From Photobacterium malacitanum (GTDB lineage: Bacteria > Pseudomonadota > Gammaproteobacteria > Enterobacterales > Vibrionaceae): a stretch of DNA of 64,000 nt. A model generated the notes under the pieces. That model searched no databases, had not been told where the DNA came from, and was given only the letters and a program-made list of their open reading frames with translations. The position numbers and the translations under genes are program-made. The stretch lies in assembly GCF_900185615.1 (NCBI RefSeq), contig NZ_FYAK01000010.1, forward strand, positions 1 through 64,000, read 5' to 3'. Positions 1 to 8,176 of this stretch are shown here, in pieces. Within the stretch, counting starts at the first letter, position 1; the number at the start of each line of letters is the position of its first letter.

Positions 1-170
1 TGCCAGAGAATATCGTCGTTGAGGTGAGTAACGACAGAAGTTCACCCAAAAAAGTCACAATAAAAGCCTATTGTAATGAAAAGAAAAAACTCCCAAGTGC
101 CGTCAACATTTCATTAGAACAATATGATTCGAATAAGCTCTCTTTTCGTATCAAAGGATCAATTATGTAG
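1..170 (+). pseudogene. truncated copy of the small gene at 62512-62775
   Basis: The frame opens at what is almost certainly an ATG whose A lies just outside the window and runs 56 codons to TAG at 168-170. Its first 44 residues match the 87-residue protein encoded at 62512-62775 with three changes (Y12D, S20T, E43D). After that the two diverge completely, so this copy has lost the second half of the protein and reads into 12 unrelated codons. A recombination or deletion joint near position 130 is the simplest explanation, because a Fic remnant follows directly. Function is unknown. It could still be translated as a short protein, but I treat it as a broken duplicate. Confidence 0.75.
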
Positions 171-182
171 GTATGACAGTAA

Positions 183-506
183 GATAACTGGCCTCATTTT
201 CACTGGGATCAACATCTCATCGAGCCAATGGTGAGGCAAACACGCCTTAACCAAGGCATATTACTGGGAAAAATCACCAGCCAATCGCCGAACCAACAAC
301 AAAGTATGTTAGATATACTACAGGCTAACATTGTCCATTCCAGTGCTATTGAAGGGAAAAAGCTGGGGATGACGGAAGAGAGACCGTTTCCAATCACCGA
401 GCAAACCGCTGGGTTAGCTGAAATCATGCTTGATGTGGTTGAAAATCTCGATATGCAAACCAACCATAAGAATAATCAAACTGGTATTCCCCGTTACCTT
501 TTATAA
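183..506 (+). pseudogene. Fic family (DUF4172 N-terminal domain) remnant
   Basis: Read from 183, the frame gives a peptide resembling the N-terminal domain of DUF4172-type Fic proteins: a WPHFHWD segment, then GILLGKI, then IVHSSAIEG, which matches the conserved inhibitory (S/T)xxxE(G/N)-type region of these proteins. The frame is closed upstream by TAA at 180-182, so the normal N-terminus is missing; only an internal ATG at 228 is available. The segment after SSAIEG is shortened, and the catalytic HPFxDGNGR loop of Fic AMP-transferases is absent, as the frame stops at 506. This is a decayed fragment, not an active enzyme. Its junction with the truncated gene at 1-170 suggests a shared rearrangement. 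Confidence 0.7.
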
Positions 507-592
507 TAAAAAACTGTTAGAAGATAATGACATTGGTTTGGATGGTTTTAAGAGGCCACTTTAATGATCTTGGTTATATTGTGTATTAGGAT

Positions 593-619
593 CCCCCAAT
601 AATTAAGTGTTATTGGGGG
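593..619. terminator. inverted repeat, possible terminator
   Basis: A perfect 10-bp stem (CCCCCAATAA at 593-602, TTATTGGGGG at 610-619) encloses a 7-base loop. It sits between the Fic remnant and the 3' end of the minus-strand protease gene. Neither strand has a clear T-run after the stem, so terminator function is only likely. Confidence 0.4.
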
Positions 620-642
620 AGGAGTTGCTGATTTAATGGCTG

Positions 643-3600
643 TTAACGATATTGATAAGTACTATGACCACTTGAGAAAAACCATCTATTGCCGTTCGAC
701 CAATATATTTCCGGAATCTGTTGACAGGCACTATTTATCTTAAAGCCAACACCATAGAAGCCAGATGAATTAATCGTACACAATGGCAATCCTTGATCAC
801 TTTCCACTAGCTGACCAGAAGAATTTGGACTATGTAGCGATAGCCAATCAAATTGGTTTAGCGCTGACACTGGCGTGAAATGAGTACCATCACTTAGTCG
901 ATAACTAATTTCACTTCCTAAGGTACATTCATAGGTATCAGGCGTTATTTCATTAACATAACCGTATAGCGTTTTTGGGTATCCTTCTATCTCTTGAGTA
1001 AATCGGCAAATTGGAAGTTGCAACCCATCTTTATTTAATTTAGCGATTGAAGCTTTCTCATGATTGTTTAGTTGCTCATATTTAAAGGAGTCAGTGTTAG
1101 CGAACCATCCTTGAGGCATTGTTGAAGAGGCCATAAACCATTTGTCAAACTTATTTGAGTTACTATCAGGTCGATGAGCACGCTTCGCTGTTACCGGGAA
1201 GTGACGGTATTGAGCATTCTCATCTTTGTAAAAACCGTTTAGATCTTCATCTACATCGAGATAAGGCATATCACCTTTACGGATCAGGTACATCCCTAAG
1301 TCAGTCATCATAGGTTGGAATCCAAACCATGAGGCAGCGAAAGCAGTGCCATCATTATAAAGGTGTTTACCATCAAAGCCATGGCCAAACTCGTGAGCTA
1401 GGATTCCATAGTAACCATAGTAGTGAAGATAAAAGTTGTTTTCAGAAATACCGGTAATAGATGGGCTACCTAAGCCCCCAACATTTTGAACAACACCCAG
1501 GCTTAAGTAATCACGGTTAAGCATTGCATCATAGTAGTGATCATAGTCATTTGGAGTGAAGAAACCATTAGGACCTTCTACTGGGCCTGCATTTCCATAG
1601 AATTCCGTCCCGTCTCCGTACATTTCACTGAAATTGAACCAGAATAACTTATACTCTTCAGATGACGCCATGTAAGCAAAGTTTGTCATCATGATGAGGT
1701 ACTCACGAGCATGAAGTGGGCTCATTGGTAGCCAGTTACCTGTGCTCGCTCCCGTTGTACGTATGTTCCACCGAGGCTTTATTTTTTTGATCTTTTGTAC
1801 AAATTTATCTGTTTTGGAATTAAATGATGTCTGTAGTAAGTCAGTAAAATTATCATCTCTGCTCATTATTGTACTGAGATCAAATACACCATCATTATTA
1901 CTACTGTTATAGCGTCCAACTTCACCAAAAGCAGATAGGGGAAGTGTAATTCGTGTAAAGGGTGGCAGTGTGTCGATATTCCCTAATATAAACCACTTAT
2001 CAATGCCATTTAGTTTTGCAAAAATATCAATGTTGGTGACTGTTTTGGCATTATAGTTAGTGATTTCAACTGTACTATTATCAATAAATTTTGTGTTAAT
2101 TAACTTATTTATACGTACAGAGCGTAGCTCTGCATTTGTAAGAATGTCTAACGTGTCATTATTAGTATAGATTTTCTGTATTGCACTAGGCATAAGTTGA
2201 TTAAACTGTACTGGAGTTACCTCAATACTTTGATCTGCGGTAAAAGTGATATTGCTATTAACGATGTACGAGTTAATATTAATATTATTAGCGGTTATCG
2301 TTATTAGCTCATTATTATCAAAATGAATATCTTGATAGTTATTAATTTCATCTCCATTTAGTGACTTAATATTTCCTTCAGGCTCAATAAACTCAAAGTT
2401 ATTAGCGATAAATGTCGATATCTTGTGCCACTCAAGCCGACCATTAATATTTATTATCAAATGTTCGCCTGAACGGTCAATTTTATTAGGGGCTATAGCT
2501 ACAACTTTTTCAGGCTGTAGTGTGATGCCAGGTTGAATTTTTCTCGTATCGTAAATGGCATAATTATTGTTAGATGTATTTACAAGTAAATAGTCATTTA
2601 ATATATGCATTTGTACCAATCGATGACTATACTGACCGCTGCCAAATGCCAACGATGCAAAGCGATCCATATGATTCGAGTTTTCAGGTGTTACTTGCGT
2701 TTTTTCTATGACGGCAATCTTATCTTTGGCATCGGATATAAATAGATAATTATTGTTACCGACAACTGATTGTGGTCTAAATAAGCCAGTACCTGTAGAA
2801 CTATCGATACCTATTTGCATGATATGTTGATGATTATTATCAAGATCTAAAACATCAACACGGTTAGATTCCCACGAAACAACAAATAAGTAATTGTCTT
2901 CAATGTATAATTCATTTAAGCGATGATATTTGTACGTTTGCCCACTAGATGTTGTGCTGCCCTCAATCCTATCTATAATTTCATTCGTTTTGATATTATA
3001 AACATCAATATAATTATTTTGATTTTGCACTGAACGAGTAACATAGAGTCGATCTCTATAGCGTTCTACAGCAGTGGCAGAGAAACGATCTTGATTCAAA
3101 TCCAGAGGCGTTAATCTTATAGGATTACCAAAATAGCGTACATTAGTATCAAATGAATTAACTGAGCAGCTAGATGTTTCAATTATTACATCGGTAATCT
3201 GCCCATTTTGAATACTTCCATCAGGATAATACTCAAGTAGGCAACCATTTCCATAGTTATAGTTACCAAAATATTTGTTTACAAATACTGCACCGTCAGA
3301 ATATTGGCTTAGCTCCCAATCATCAGTAAAGAATGGGAATAAAGTTTGTATCGCTGAAGCGTCATCCCACGCTCTTAACGGAATTTCCGGATTATTTTTA
3401 TTATTTAATTTATATTTAATACCACTTAGTTCTATAAAACGCTCATCGTTAATAATAATTACATTGTCTGGGTTTTCTGCATATGTCTGTAATTCTCTTA
3501 AGCGATCATTAATTTGATTATATTTAAATTGGTACTCTTGCGTAAAATATTGTTGCTCAGCTGATAATGTTCTATTCATTTCAGAACTAATAGCGAGCGA

Positions 3601-3651
3601 GAGGGGTAACATCGATATACCAATTACTGTTGATAATAATTTAATCTTCAT
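643..3651 (-). CDS. secreted zinc metalloprotease with N-terminal propeller-like region
   Basis: A 1002-residue protein. The ATG at 3651 is preferred because an AAGGA Shine-Dalgarno sits six bases upstream; an in-frame ATG 15 bases earlier overlaps that site. The first 20 or so residues form a signal peptide (MKIKLLSTVIGISMLPLSLA). Residues ~150-500 contain repeated short strands of the type RLYVTRS, NYLFVVSWESNRVDVLDL and NYLFISDAKDKIAVIE, resembling YncE-like beta-propeller blades. Around residue 753 is HEFGHGFDGKH, an HExxH zinc site with both histidines and the glutamate present. The C-terminal ~130 residues hold two cysteine-containing repeats beginning LPICRF and LPLCTI, vaguely like DM9/DUF3421 modules. 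It is probably exported and degrades a protein or glycoprotein. I cannot assign a named peptidase family. It stands alone, with the tRNA cluster upstream. Confidence 0.75.
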   Translation of the reverse strand: MKIKLLSTVIGISMLPLSLAISSEMNRTLSAEQQYFTQEYQFKYNQINDRLRELQTYAENPDNVIIINDERFIELSGIKYKLNNKNNPEIPLRAWDDASAIQTLFPFFTDDWELSQYSDGAVFVNKYFGNYNYGNGCLLEYYPDGSIQNGQITDVIIETSSCSVNSFDTNVRYFGNPIRLTPLDLNQDRFSATAVERYRDRLYVTRSVQNQNNYIDVYNIKTNEIIDRIEGSTTSSGQTYKYHRLNELYIEDNYLFVVSWESNRVDVLDLDNNHQHIMQIGIDSSTGTGLFRPQSVVGNNNYLFISDAKDKIAVIEKTQVTPENSNHMDRFASLAFGSGQYSHRLVQMHILNDYLLVNTSNNNYAIYDTRKIQPGITLQPEKVVAIAPNKIDRSGEHLIININGRLEWHKISTFIANNFEFIEPEGNIKSLNGDEINNYQDIHFDNNELITITANNININSYIVNSNITFTADQSIEVTPVQFNQLMPSAIQKIYTNNDTLDILTNAELRSVRINKLINTKFIDNSTVEITNYNAKTVTNIDIFAKLNGIDKWFILGNIDTLPPFTRITLPLSAFGEVGRYNSSNNDGVFDLSTIMSRDDNFTDLLQTSFNSKTDKFVQKIKKIKPRWNIRTTGASTGNWLPMSPLHAREYLIMMTNFAYMASSEEYKLFWFNFSEMYGDGTEFYGNAGPVEGPNGFFTPNDYDHYYDAMLNRDYLSLGVVQNVGGLGSPSITGISENNFYLHYYGYYGILAHEFGHGFDGKHLYNDGTAFAASWFGFQPMMTDLGMYLIRKGDMPYLDVDEDLNGFYKDENAQYRHFPVTAKRAHRPDSNSNKFDKWFMASSTMPQGWFANTDSFKYEQLNNHEKASIAKLNKDGLQLPICRFTQEIEGYPKTLYGYVNEITPDTYECTLGSEISYRLSDGTHFTPVSALNQFDWLSLHSPNSSGQLVESDQGLPLCTINSSGFYGVGFKINSACQQIPEIYWSNGNRWFFSSGHSTYQYR

Positions 3652-3947
3652 CATGGTTCCTTCCATCTTTATTAAACCTACTGCATATATAGATGATGCG
3701 TATTTTTTAAAAAAATAGAAATACTTATCGTTACGATTTGCATTTTTGCTTTAATTATAACCACTTGAAAAAAAAGAAATAATATGAAGATAAATAAGTA
3801 TTTGGATACAAATTATTACATTTTAGTTATTGCTGAATAGCTAACTTATTGTGATTGGTCAGAGGTATGCAGAATGATCGTTCTGGATACTCATGTCGTG
3901 CATAGCAATATTCTGAGTGGCGTCATCATGGCCTTTTCTCCAGACGT

Positions 3948-3973
3948 AAAAAAGCCCGCAATTGCTTGCGGGC
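3948..3973 (-). terminator. rho-independent terminator of the tRNA operon
   Basis: An 8-bp stem (GCCCGCAA 3954-3961 with TTGCGGGC 3966-3973) is followed on the minus strand by six T residues (AAAAAA at 3948-3953 on plus). It lies just downstream of tRNA-Asn, the last gene of the minus-strand tRNA cluster. Confidence 0.9.
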
Positions 3974-3982
3974 TTCTCTATT

Positions 3983-4058
3983 TGGCTCCCTCTGCTGGAC
4001 TTGAACCAGCGACATACGGATTAACAGTCCGCCGTTCTACCGACTGAACTAAGAGGGA
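3983..4058 (-). tRNA. tRNA-Asn (GTT)
   Basis: A 76-base cloverleaf on the minus strand with encoded CCA. The acceptor stem TCCCTCT pairs with AGAGGGA, the anticodon loop reads CTGTTAA (anticodon GTT) and the T-loop is GGTTCAAGTCC. It is the last of five tandem tRNAs. Confidence 0.95.
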
Positions 4059-4064
4059 ATTGTT

Positions 4065-4139
4065 TGGAGCAGGTAGCGGGAATCGAACCCGCATCTCAAG
4101 CTTGGAAGGCTGGAGTAATAGCCATTATACGATACCTGC
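4065..4139 (-). tRNA. tRNA-Gly (TCC)
   Basis: A 75-base cloverleaf on the minus strand with encoded CCA. The acceptor is GCAGGTA, the anticodon loop CTTCCAA (anticodon TCC) and the T-arm GCGGGTTCGATTCCCGC. It is close to E. coli glyT. It lies 6 bases upstream of tRNA-Asn. Confidence 0.95.
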
Positions 4140-4158
4140 GATGTATCTTTACAAATTA

Positions 4159-4243
4159 TGGTGGTGGGGGAAGGATTCGAACCTTCGAAGGCAGTGCCGG
4201 CAGATTTACAATCTGCTCCCTTTGGCCACTCGGGAACCCCACC
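4159..4243 (-). tRNA. tRNA-Tyr (GTA)
   Basis: An 85-base class II tRNA with long variable arm on the minus strand and encoded CCA. The acceptor is GGTGGGG and the anticodon stem-loop GCAGATTGTAAATCTGC carries anticodon GTA. Confidence 0.95.
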
Positions 4244-4252
4244 GAAATTTAA

Positions 4253-4328
<76 letters not shown>

Positions 4329-4374
4329 ACACTAATTTCTTTTTATTGCAGAGCCTAAGCTCAACAATTAAATA

Positions 4375-4465
4375 TGGCGGAGAGATAGGGATTTGAACCC
4401 TAGATACGCTATAAACGTATGCCGGTTTTCAAGACCGGTGCTTTCAACCACTCAGCCATCTCTCC
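4375..4465 (-). tRNA. tRNA-Ser (TGA)
   Basis: A 91-base class II tRNA with long variable arm on the minus strand and encoded CCA. The acceptor is GGAGAGA and the anticodon loop CTTGAAA carries anticodon TGA. It is the first gene of the five-tRNA transcript and divergent from the beta-lactamase gene. Confidence 0.95.
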
Positions 4466-4480
4466 GTAAGTGCGGTGAAT

Positions 4481-4507
4481 ATTATAGTCCTCAGCGGCAA
4501 CTGTAAA
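4481..4507 (-). promoter_or_regulatory. promoter of the tRNA operon
   Basis: On the minus strand a TATAAT -10 box (4481-4486) lies 15 bases after a TTTACA -35 box (4502-4507). A GC-containing discriminator leads into tRNA-Ser, as is usual for stable RNA promoters. The spacer is short, so the exact -35 is uncertain. Confidence 0.65.
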
Positions 4508-4669
4508 GCGAAAAAACACAAAAAAGTTCTAACTAGCCATTTTTTAAGCAAAAAGTTCACAAGAAATACATTTATCATTAATTATTATGCTGTTGTCTCT
4601 CATATTGGTTCGCATCATCGAATTATTAAGTACAATTCGGCTTCAATTATTAACATCAGAGCATTGTTT

Positions 4670-5527
4670 ATGAAGCTACCCATTATCACTAGCGCACTGT
4701 TACTCTCTTTTAGCCAGTTAGCATCAGCACAAATTAGCCAGATTAGCCCCGAGCTAGCGAAAATCGAGCACCAACTAGGAGGCACAGTCGCTGTCGCTGT
4801 ATATAACGCCAATACTAATACAAGTTGGAGTTACCATGGCGAACAGCGTGTTCCAATGATGAGTACTTTTAAAACCTTAGCCTGTGCCGACCTATTACAT
4901 CAGGCTGATACTCAACGTATTGACGTAAACCAGGCTATCACAATTAAACAAAGTGATATTTTAAGCTATGCGCCAGTCACAACTGATCGTGTTGGTACCA
5001 GCATGACATTGGCTCAATTATGTAATGCAACCATGTTAACCAGTGATAACACTGCTGCTAACCTTGTACTTAATAATATTGGTGGGCCTAAGAGTGTCAC
5101 GCAATTTATTCGTACTCTTGATGACAAAATCACGCGTCTAGATAGAATCGAGCCTAATGTTAATAATGTCAGTGCTGCAGAACTGCGCGATACCACTACC
5201 CCTATCGCGATAAATTCAACCTTATATCATCTTCTATATACAGATGCGTTATCAACAAGTGCTCGCAAGCAGTTAAAGCAATGGATGATGGACAATAAAG
5301 TCTCTGATCCCTTACTTCGTGCTGTTTTACCCGCTGGCTGGCACATTGCAGATCGTTCAGGTTATGACAGTACATATGGTTCACGCGGCATTACTGCAGC
5401 TGTTTGGCAGCAAGGTAAGCAGCCAATCATGATCAGTATTTATTTAGCCCAAACGGGCAAACCAATGGCGGAACTTAACACCACTATCGCTAATATTGGC
5501 CAACTAATTTTTCAGCATTTAAAATAA
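4670..5527 (+). CDS. class A beta-lactamase, CARB/PSE-like carbenicillinase
   Basis: Hydrolyses penicillins in the periplasm. The protein is 285 residues from ATG 4670, chosen because a signal peptide starts there (MKLPIITSALLLSFSQLASA); the frame stays open upstream without a leader. Class A motifs are complete: STFK with the catalytic serine, SDN within MLTSDNTAANLVLN, the omega-loop glutamate in RIEPNVN, and the third box as RSG (IADRSGYDSTYGSRG). Arg instead of Lys in that last box is characteristic of the CARB/PSE carbenicillinase group, and the LDRIEPNVN and WMMDNKVSD stretches also recall that group. It is a single gene, divergent from the tRNA operon. Nothing mobile is attached, so it looks like a resident chromosomal gene. 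Confidence 0.93.
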   Translation: MKLPIITSALLLSFSQLASAQISQISPELAKIEHQLGGTVAVAVYNANTNTSWSYHGEQRVPMMSTFKTLACADLLHQADTQRIDVNQAITIKQSDILSYAPVTTDRVGTSMTLAQLCNATMLTSDNTAANLVLNNIGGPKSVTQFIRTLDDKITRLDRIEPNVNNVSAAELRDTTTPIAINSTLYHLLYTDALSTSARKQLKQWMMDNKVSDPLLRAVLPAGWHIADRSGYDSTYGSRGITAAVWQQGKQPIMISIYLAQTGKPMAELNTTIANIGQLIFQHLK

Positions 5528-5604
5528 AGACGAAAAAGAATGCAGAGAGGATCTATTTAGTGTCCTCTTTTGCTATTGTTTATATTATTTATTACAAATT
5601 AGAT

Positions 5605-5694
5605 ATGATGATGCGTTTACTGATTGCGGGAATAATGGATTTTTTAGGTATGTTACTCACCTTTATCCATAATATTTTAGAGCTATTTAGATAA
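5605..5694 (+). CDS. possible 29-residue hydrophobic peptide
   Basis: A short frame starting with three consecutive ATG codons encodes MMMRLLIAGIMDFLGMLLTF followed by IHNILELFR. It is strongly hydrophobic and could form one membrane helix, in the size range of small membrane peptides or type I toxins. No convincing ribosome-binding site is visible, and it could be chance in AT-rich DNA between the beta-lactamase and rof genes. Confidence 0.25.
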   Translation: MMMRLLIAGIMDFLGMLLTFIHNILELFR

Positions 5695-5744
5695 TATCTT
5701 ACTTTGAGATTTTAGCTGATTATTAATACTACGAGGATAATACA

Positions 5745-5990
5745 ATGCTAAGTTGCCACCAACATGATTATATTGAAATAGCATGTATGCATCATTTGAC
5801 GATAAAACTCACCCTGAGCGATGGTAGTCAAATTGTAGGTATTGCTCACGATACTTTTTATAATCAAAATCGAGAAGAGTGTATGATGTTATTAGTTGAG
5901 CAACAGCAACAACCTATCATATTAGATAATCTTGTATCGATGGTGGCGATCACAAAAAACCCGCATTTTTCGACAATAAATTTCAACTAA
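5745..5990 (+). CDS. rof: Rho-binding antiterminator (Rof family)
   Basis: An 81-residue protein resembling E. coli Rof (YaeO), which binds the transcription termination factor Rho and blocks its RNA-binding site. The family signature is readable: DYIEIACMHHLTIKLTLSDG aligns with the Rof core DNLELACQHHLMLTLELKDG. It is followed by a segment on alteration of the substrate (GIAHDTFYN), then LDNLVSMVAI near the C-terminus. A GAGGA Shine-Dalgarno lies about eight bases before the ATG. It is monocistronic with a strong terminator downstream at 6053-6093. The assignment is good at family level; regulation cannot be read. Confidence 0.85.
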   Translation: MLSCHQHDYIEIACMHHLTIKLTLSDGSQIVGIAHDTFYNQNREECMMLLVEQQQQPIILDNLVSMVAITKNPHFSTINFN

Positions 5991-6050
5991 CGCATTGATT
6001 AAAAAACAATTTACATTGTAAATACGATCACTTGTTCTCTATTTACAATA

Positions 6051-6095
6051 AAAAAATGGCGTTTCTATTTTTCCTAATAGAAACGCCATTTTTAA
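6051..6095. terminator. bidirectional terminator
   Basis: A long A-rich stem containing TGGCGTTTCTATT pairs with AATAGAAACGCCA around a short loop, with A-tracts on the left and T-tracts on the right. It separates the convergent rof (plus) and the 59-residue gene (minus). Confidence 0.9.
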
Positions 6096-6116
6096 TTATT
6101 GATACCATATAGGTAA

Positions 6117-6296
6117 TTATGCAAACCTTATCTCCCCTTGATCATCTAAAGAAAGTGCAGCTTTTGCTTCGCCAATCAATTGTGCTGCATAAGAAGGTGT
6201 AACTGCACGTAGCTCGCCTTTCGTTGATAAAAAACTGCCTTCCCATGCTTGATCTCGGTATGTGCCTGATTCTAAGATTTCAACAACTACTTTCAT
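6117..6296 (-). CDS. small conserved-looking protein, unknown function
   Basis: A 59-residue protein starting MKVVVEILESGTYRDQAWEG. The ATG at 6296 is chosen because a GAGGT Shine-Dalgarno lies six bases upstream; an ATG 15 bases earlier overlaps that site. The sequence has a beta-strand-rich N-terminal half and a helical C-terminal half (YAAQLIGEAKAALSLD). It has no signal peptide, no cysteines and no membrane segment. It shares a terminator with rof. I do not recognise the family. The good start signal and isolated terminator suggest a real gene. Confidence 0.6.
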   Translation of the reverse strand: MKVVVEILESGTYRDQAWEGSFLSTKGELRAVTPSYAAQLIGEAKAALSLDDQGEIRFA

Positions 6297-6311
6297 AATA
6301 AACCTCAACAT

Positions 6312-6925
6312 TAATTAATAATGGCAAAAACATAAGCTCTTTTGCCTTGCAATCGAATTTACCAGCATTAAATTAATTGTCATCCTACGTAAATTGCAAC
6401 GTTAGATACACAAATAGAGTGAATTAAAAATCACCATCATTAAAAATGCTTATTTAAGCCTCTTTCTCATATTAAGATCACGACTTCCACATCACGATAT
6501 GTAAGCAAGCTATTGTTTTTAAACAAAATTAAATACAAACGTCGCTTTTAAGCAATGAAATGACAGTATTTTGCTATTTTGTCTATATTCCGATATTTTT
6601 TCATTTAACTTATAAACTTAGACAAAAGGTAGATCTCGAAAAGCAAGTTTTCATTTTTGATCACTTCAATACAGCAAAACTGTCAAACTGGGTGAATTAA
6701 TCACCACTTCAGCACATTATTGCCAGTAAATAGGCTTATATAAGTCATGGTTATTTGTCTGCAACCGGGCATAACCAGTCCCAATTAAATATAAAAAATA
6801 CTTATATTAAAAAGCACTTTATGTAACCAATGTCTCACATATGTTACATTTATTACGTTAAAAGTAGAAAAAACACCCAAAAAACACCTAAAATAAATAA
6901 GTTTTTTCTATGTATGGAAGGATTA
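6312..6925. other. intergenic region, no gene seen
   Basis: About 600 AT-rich bases between two divergent genes. Short frames here lack start signals. No tRNA, strong hairpin or recognisable operator was seen; promoters for both neighbours must lie here. Confidence 0.5.
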
Positions 6926-8088
6926 ATGACAAGGATTACAGAGAATCACCTCAAATATACAAGCTATAATGGGGTCTTATTTTCTCTAGGGCTGTTTTCA
7001 ATCGGTACAGCCTTTTTAATGAGTATTTTACCGTTTACTTTTAAGCATTTTGGATTTGATCAATCTTTTGCACGCGATCTCACCAGTATTTTTTACTTAG
7101 GTGTACTGCTAGGTATATTCTTAACAAAACCATTATCAATAAACTGCAATTTAAACGAGGAATTTTATTCTTTATCTGCTTATATTTAATAACAGTAACT
7201 ATTTTAGCGATCTATCCTAATATTTCTATTTGGTTAATCTGTCGCTTTTTTGCAGGAATAGCGGTTGCTGGTATTTATATTTCATGTGAATCATGGCTAT
7301 TGTTAGTTACACCAAAATCGCAACAAGCCGCACGATTAGCAACCAATACCGCAGTATTATGTTTAGGCCGTGCTGTCGGTCAAACAGGAGTTAGTATTAC
7401 AGGAACCGAAGGCTATACGCCTTTTATTGCTATTTCTATAATGATTATTTGTTCACTTATACCATTAATGGTGATGTGCAAATCGACACCAATAATCACT
7501 AAAGCAACTAAAATAAATTTAGACATTATGGGAAAAATTAATATTCAAGGCTTATTGGGTTGTCTAGCTTCTGGGTTAATTTTAGGTTCTTTATATGGTT
7601 TAATGCCATTAGAACTCCATAATTGTGGTTATGATCACCACCAAGCTAGCTATTTTATGGTGAGTATTATTATTGGTGGCATATTGACAAAACCGATAGC
7701 AAAAGTCATTCAAACCAGAGTAACTAAATCACAATCTATTATTATATTTAGCGCAGTCGGTATTGCGACTATGCTAGGTTTTCAATTCACTGAAAATACA
7801 ATAATACTGTTTACTTGCAGCACCCTATTTGGCAGCGCTATTTTTGCCTTATACCCAATCGCCATTGCGCAATCCACACAATCACTGAATGATGAGCTGT
7901 TATTTGCTAATGCTCAAATTATGTTCTTTGCTTTTAGTATTGGTGCCGTTCTCAGCCCTTTATTTGCTCATCCTTTTATGTCTGTTCCACATGGGCTACT
8001 GGATTATTTTATTATTATATTTGTAGGTATTGCGGCTTATCTCTTAATTCATAAAGCGCCGCCTGAATCAAAAGTTCAACCCACTTAA
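6926..8088 (+). pseudogene. MFS transporter, YcaD-like, frameshifted
   Basis: Two overlapping frames together encode one major facilitator protein of about 385 residues. The first begins at ATG 6926 behind a GGAAGGA site (MTRITENHLKYTSYNGVLFS) and stops at 7189. The second continues the protein in another frame from about 7140 (KLQFKRGILFFICLYL) through to 8088. The joint lies near 7125-7145. The C-terminal half resembles E. coli YcaD ([20 protein letters not shown] against [30 protein letters not shown]). YcaD-type proteins are putative inner-membrane efflux or sugar transporters of unproven substrate. One indel inactivates the gene unless it is a sequencing error or programmed shift. A terminator follows. 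Confidence 0.8.
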
Positions 8089-8113
8089 TCGCAAAAAAGC
8101 TAGCGTGTAAACT

Positions 8114-8152
8114 GACTCTCACCCATTAATATTCATGAGTGAGAGTCTTTTT
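8114..8152 (+). terminator. rho-independent terminator
   Basis: A 9-bp stem (GACTCTCAC 8114-8122, GTGAGAGTC 8139-8147) is followed by five T residues. It ends the MFS transcript. Confidence 0.85.
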
Positions 8153-8176
8153 GATTACGATTATGCTGGCTTTTGG

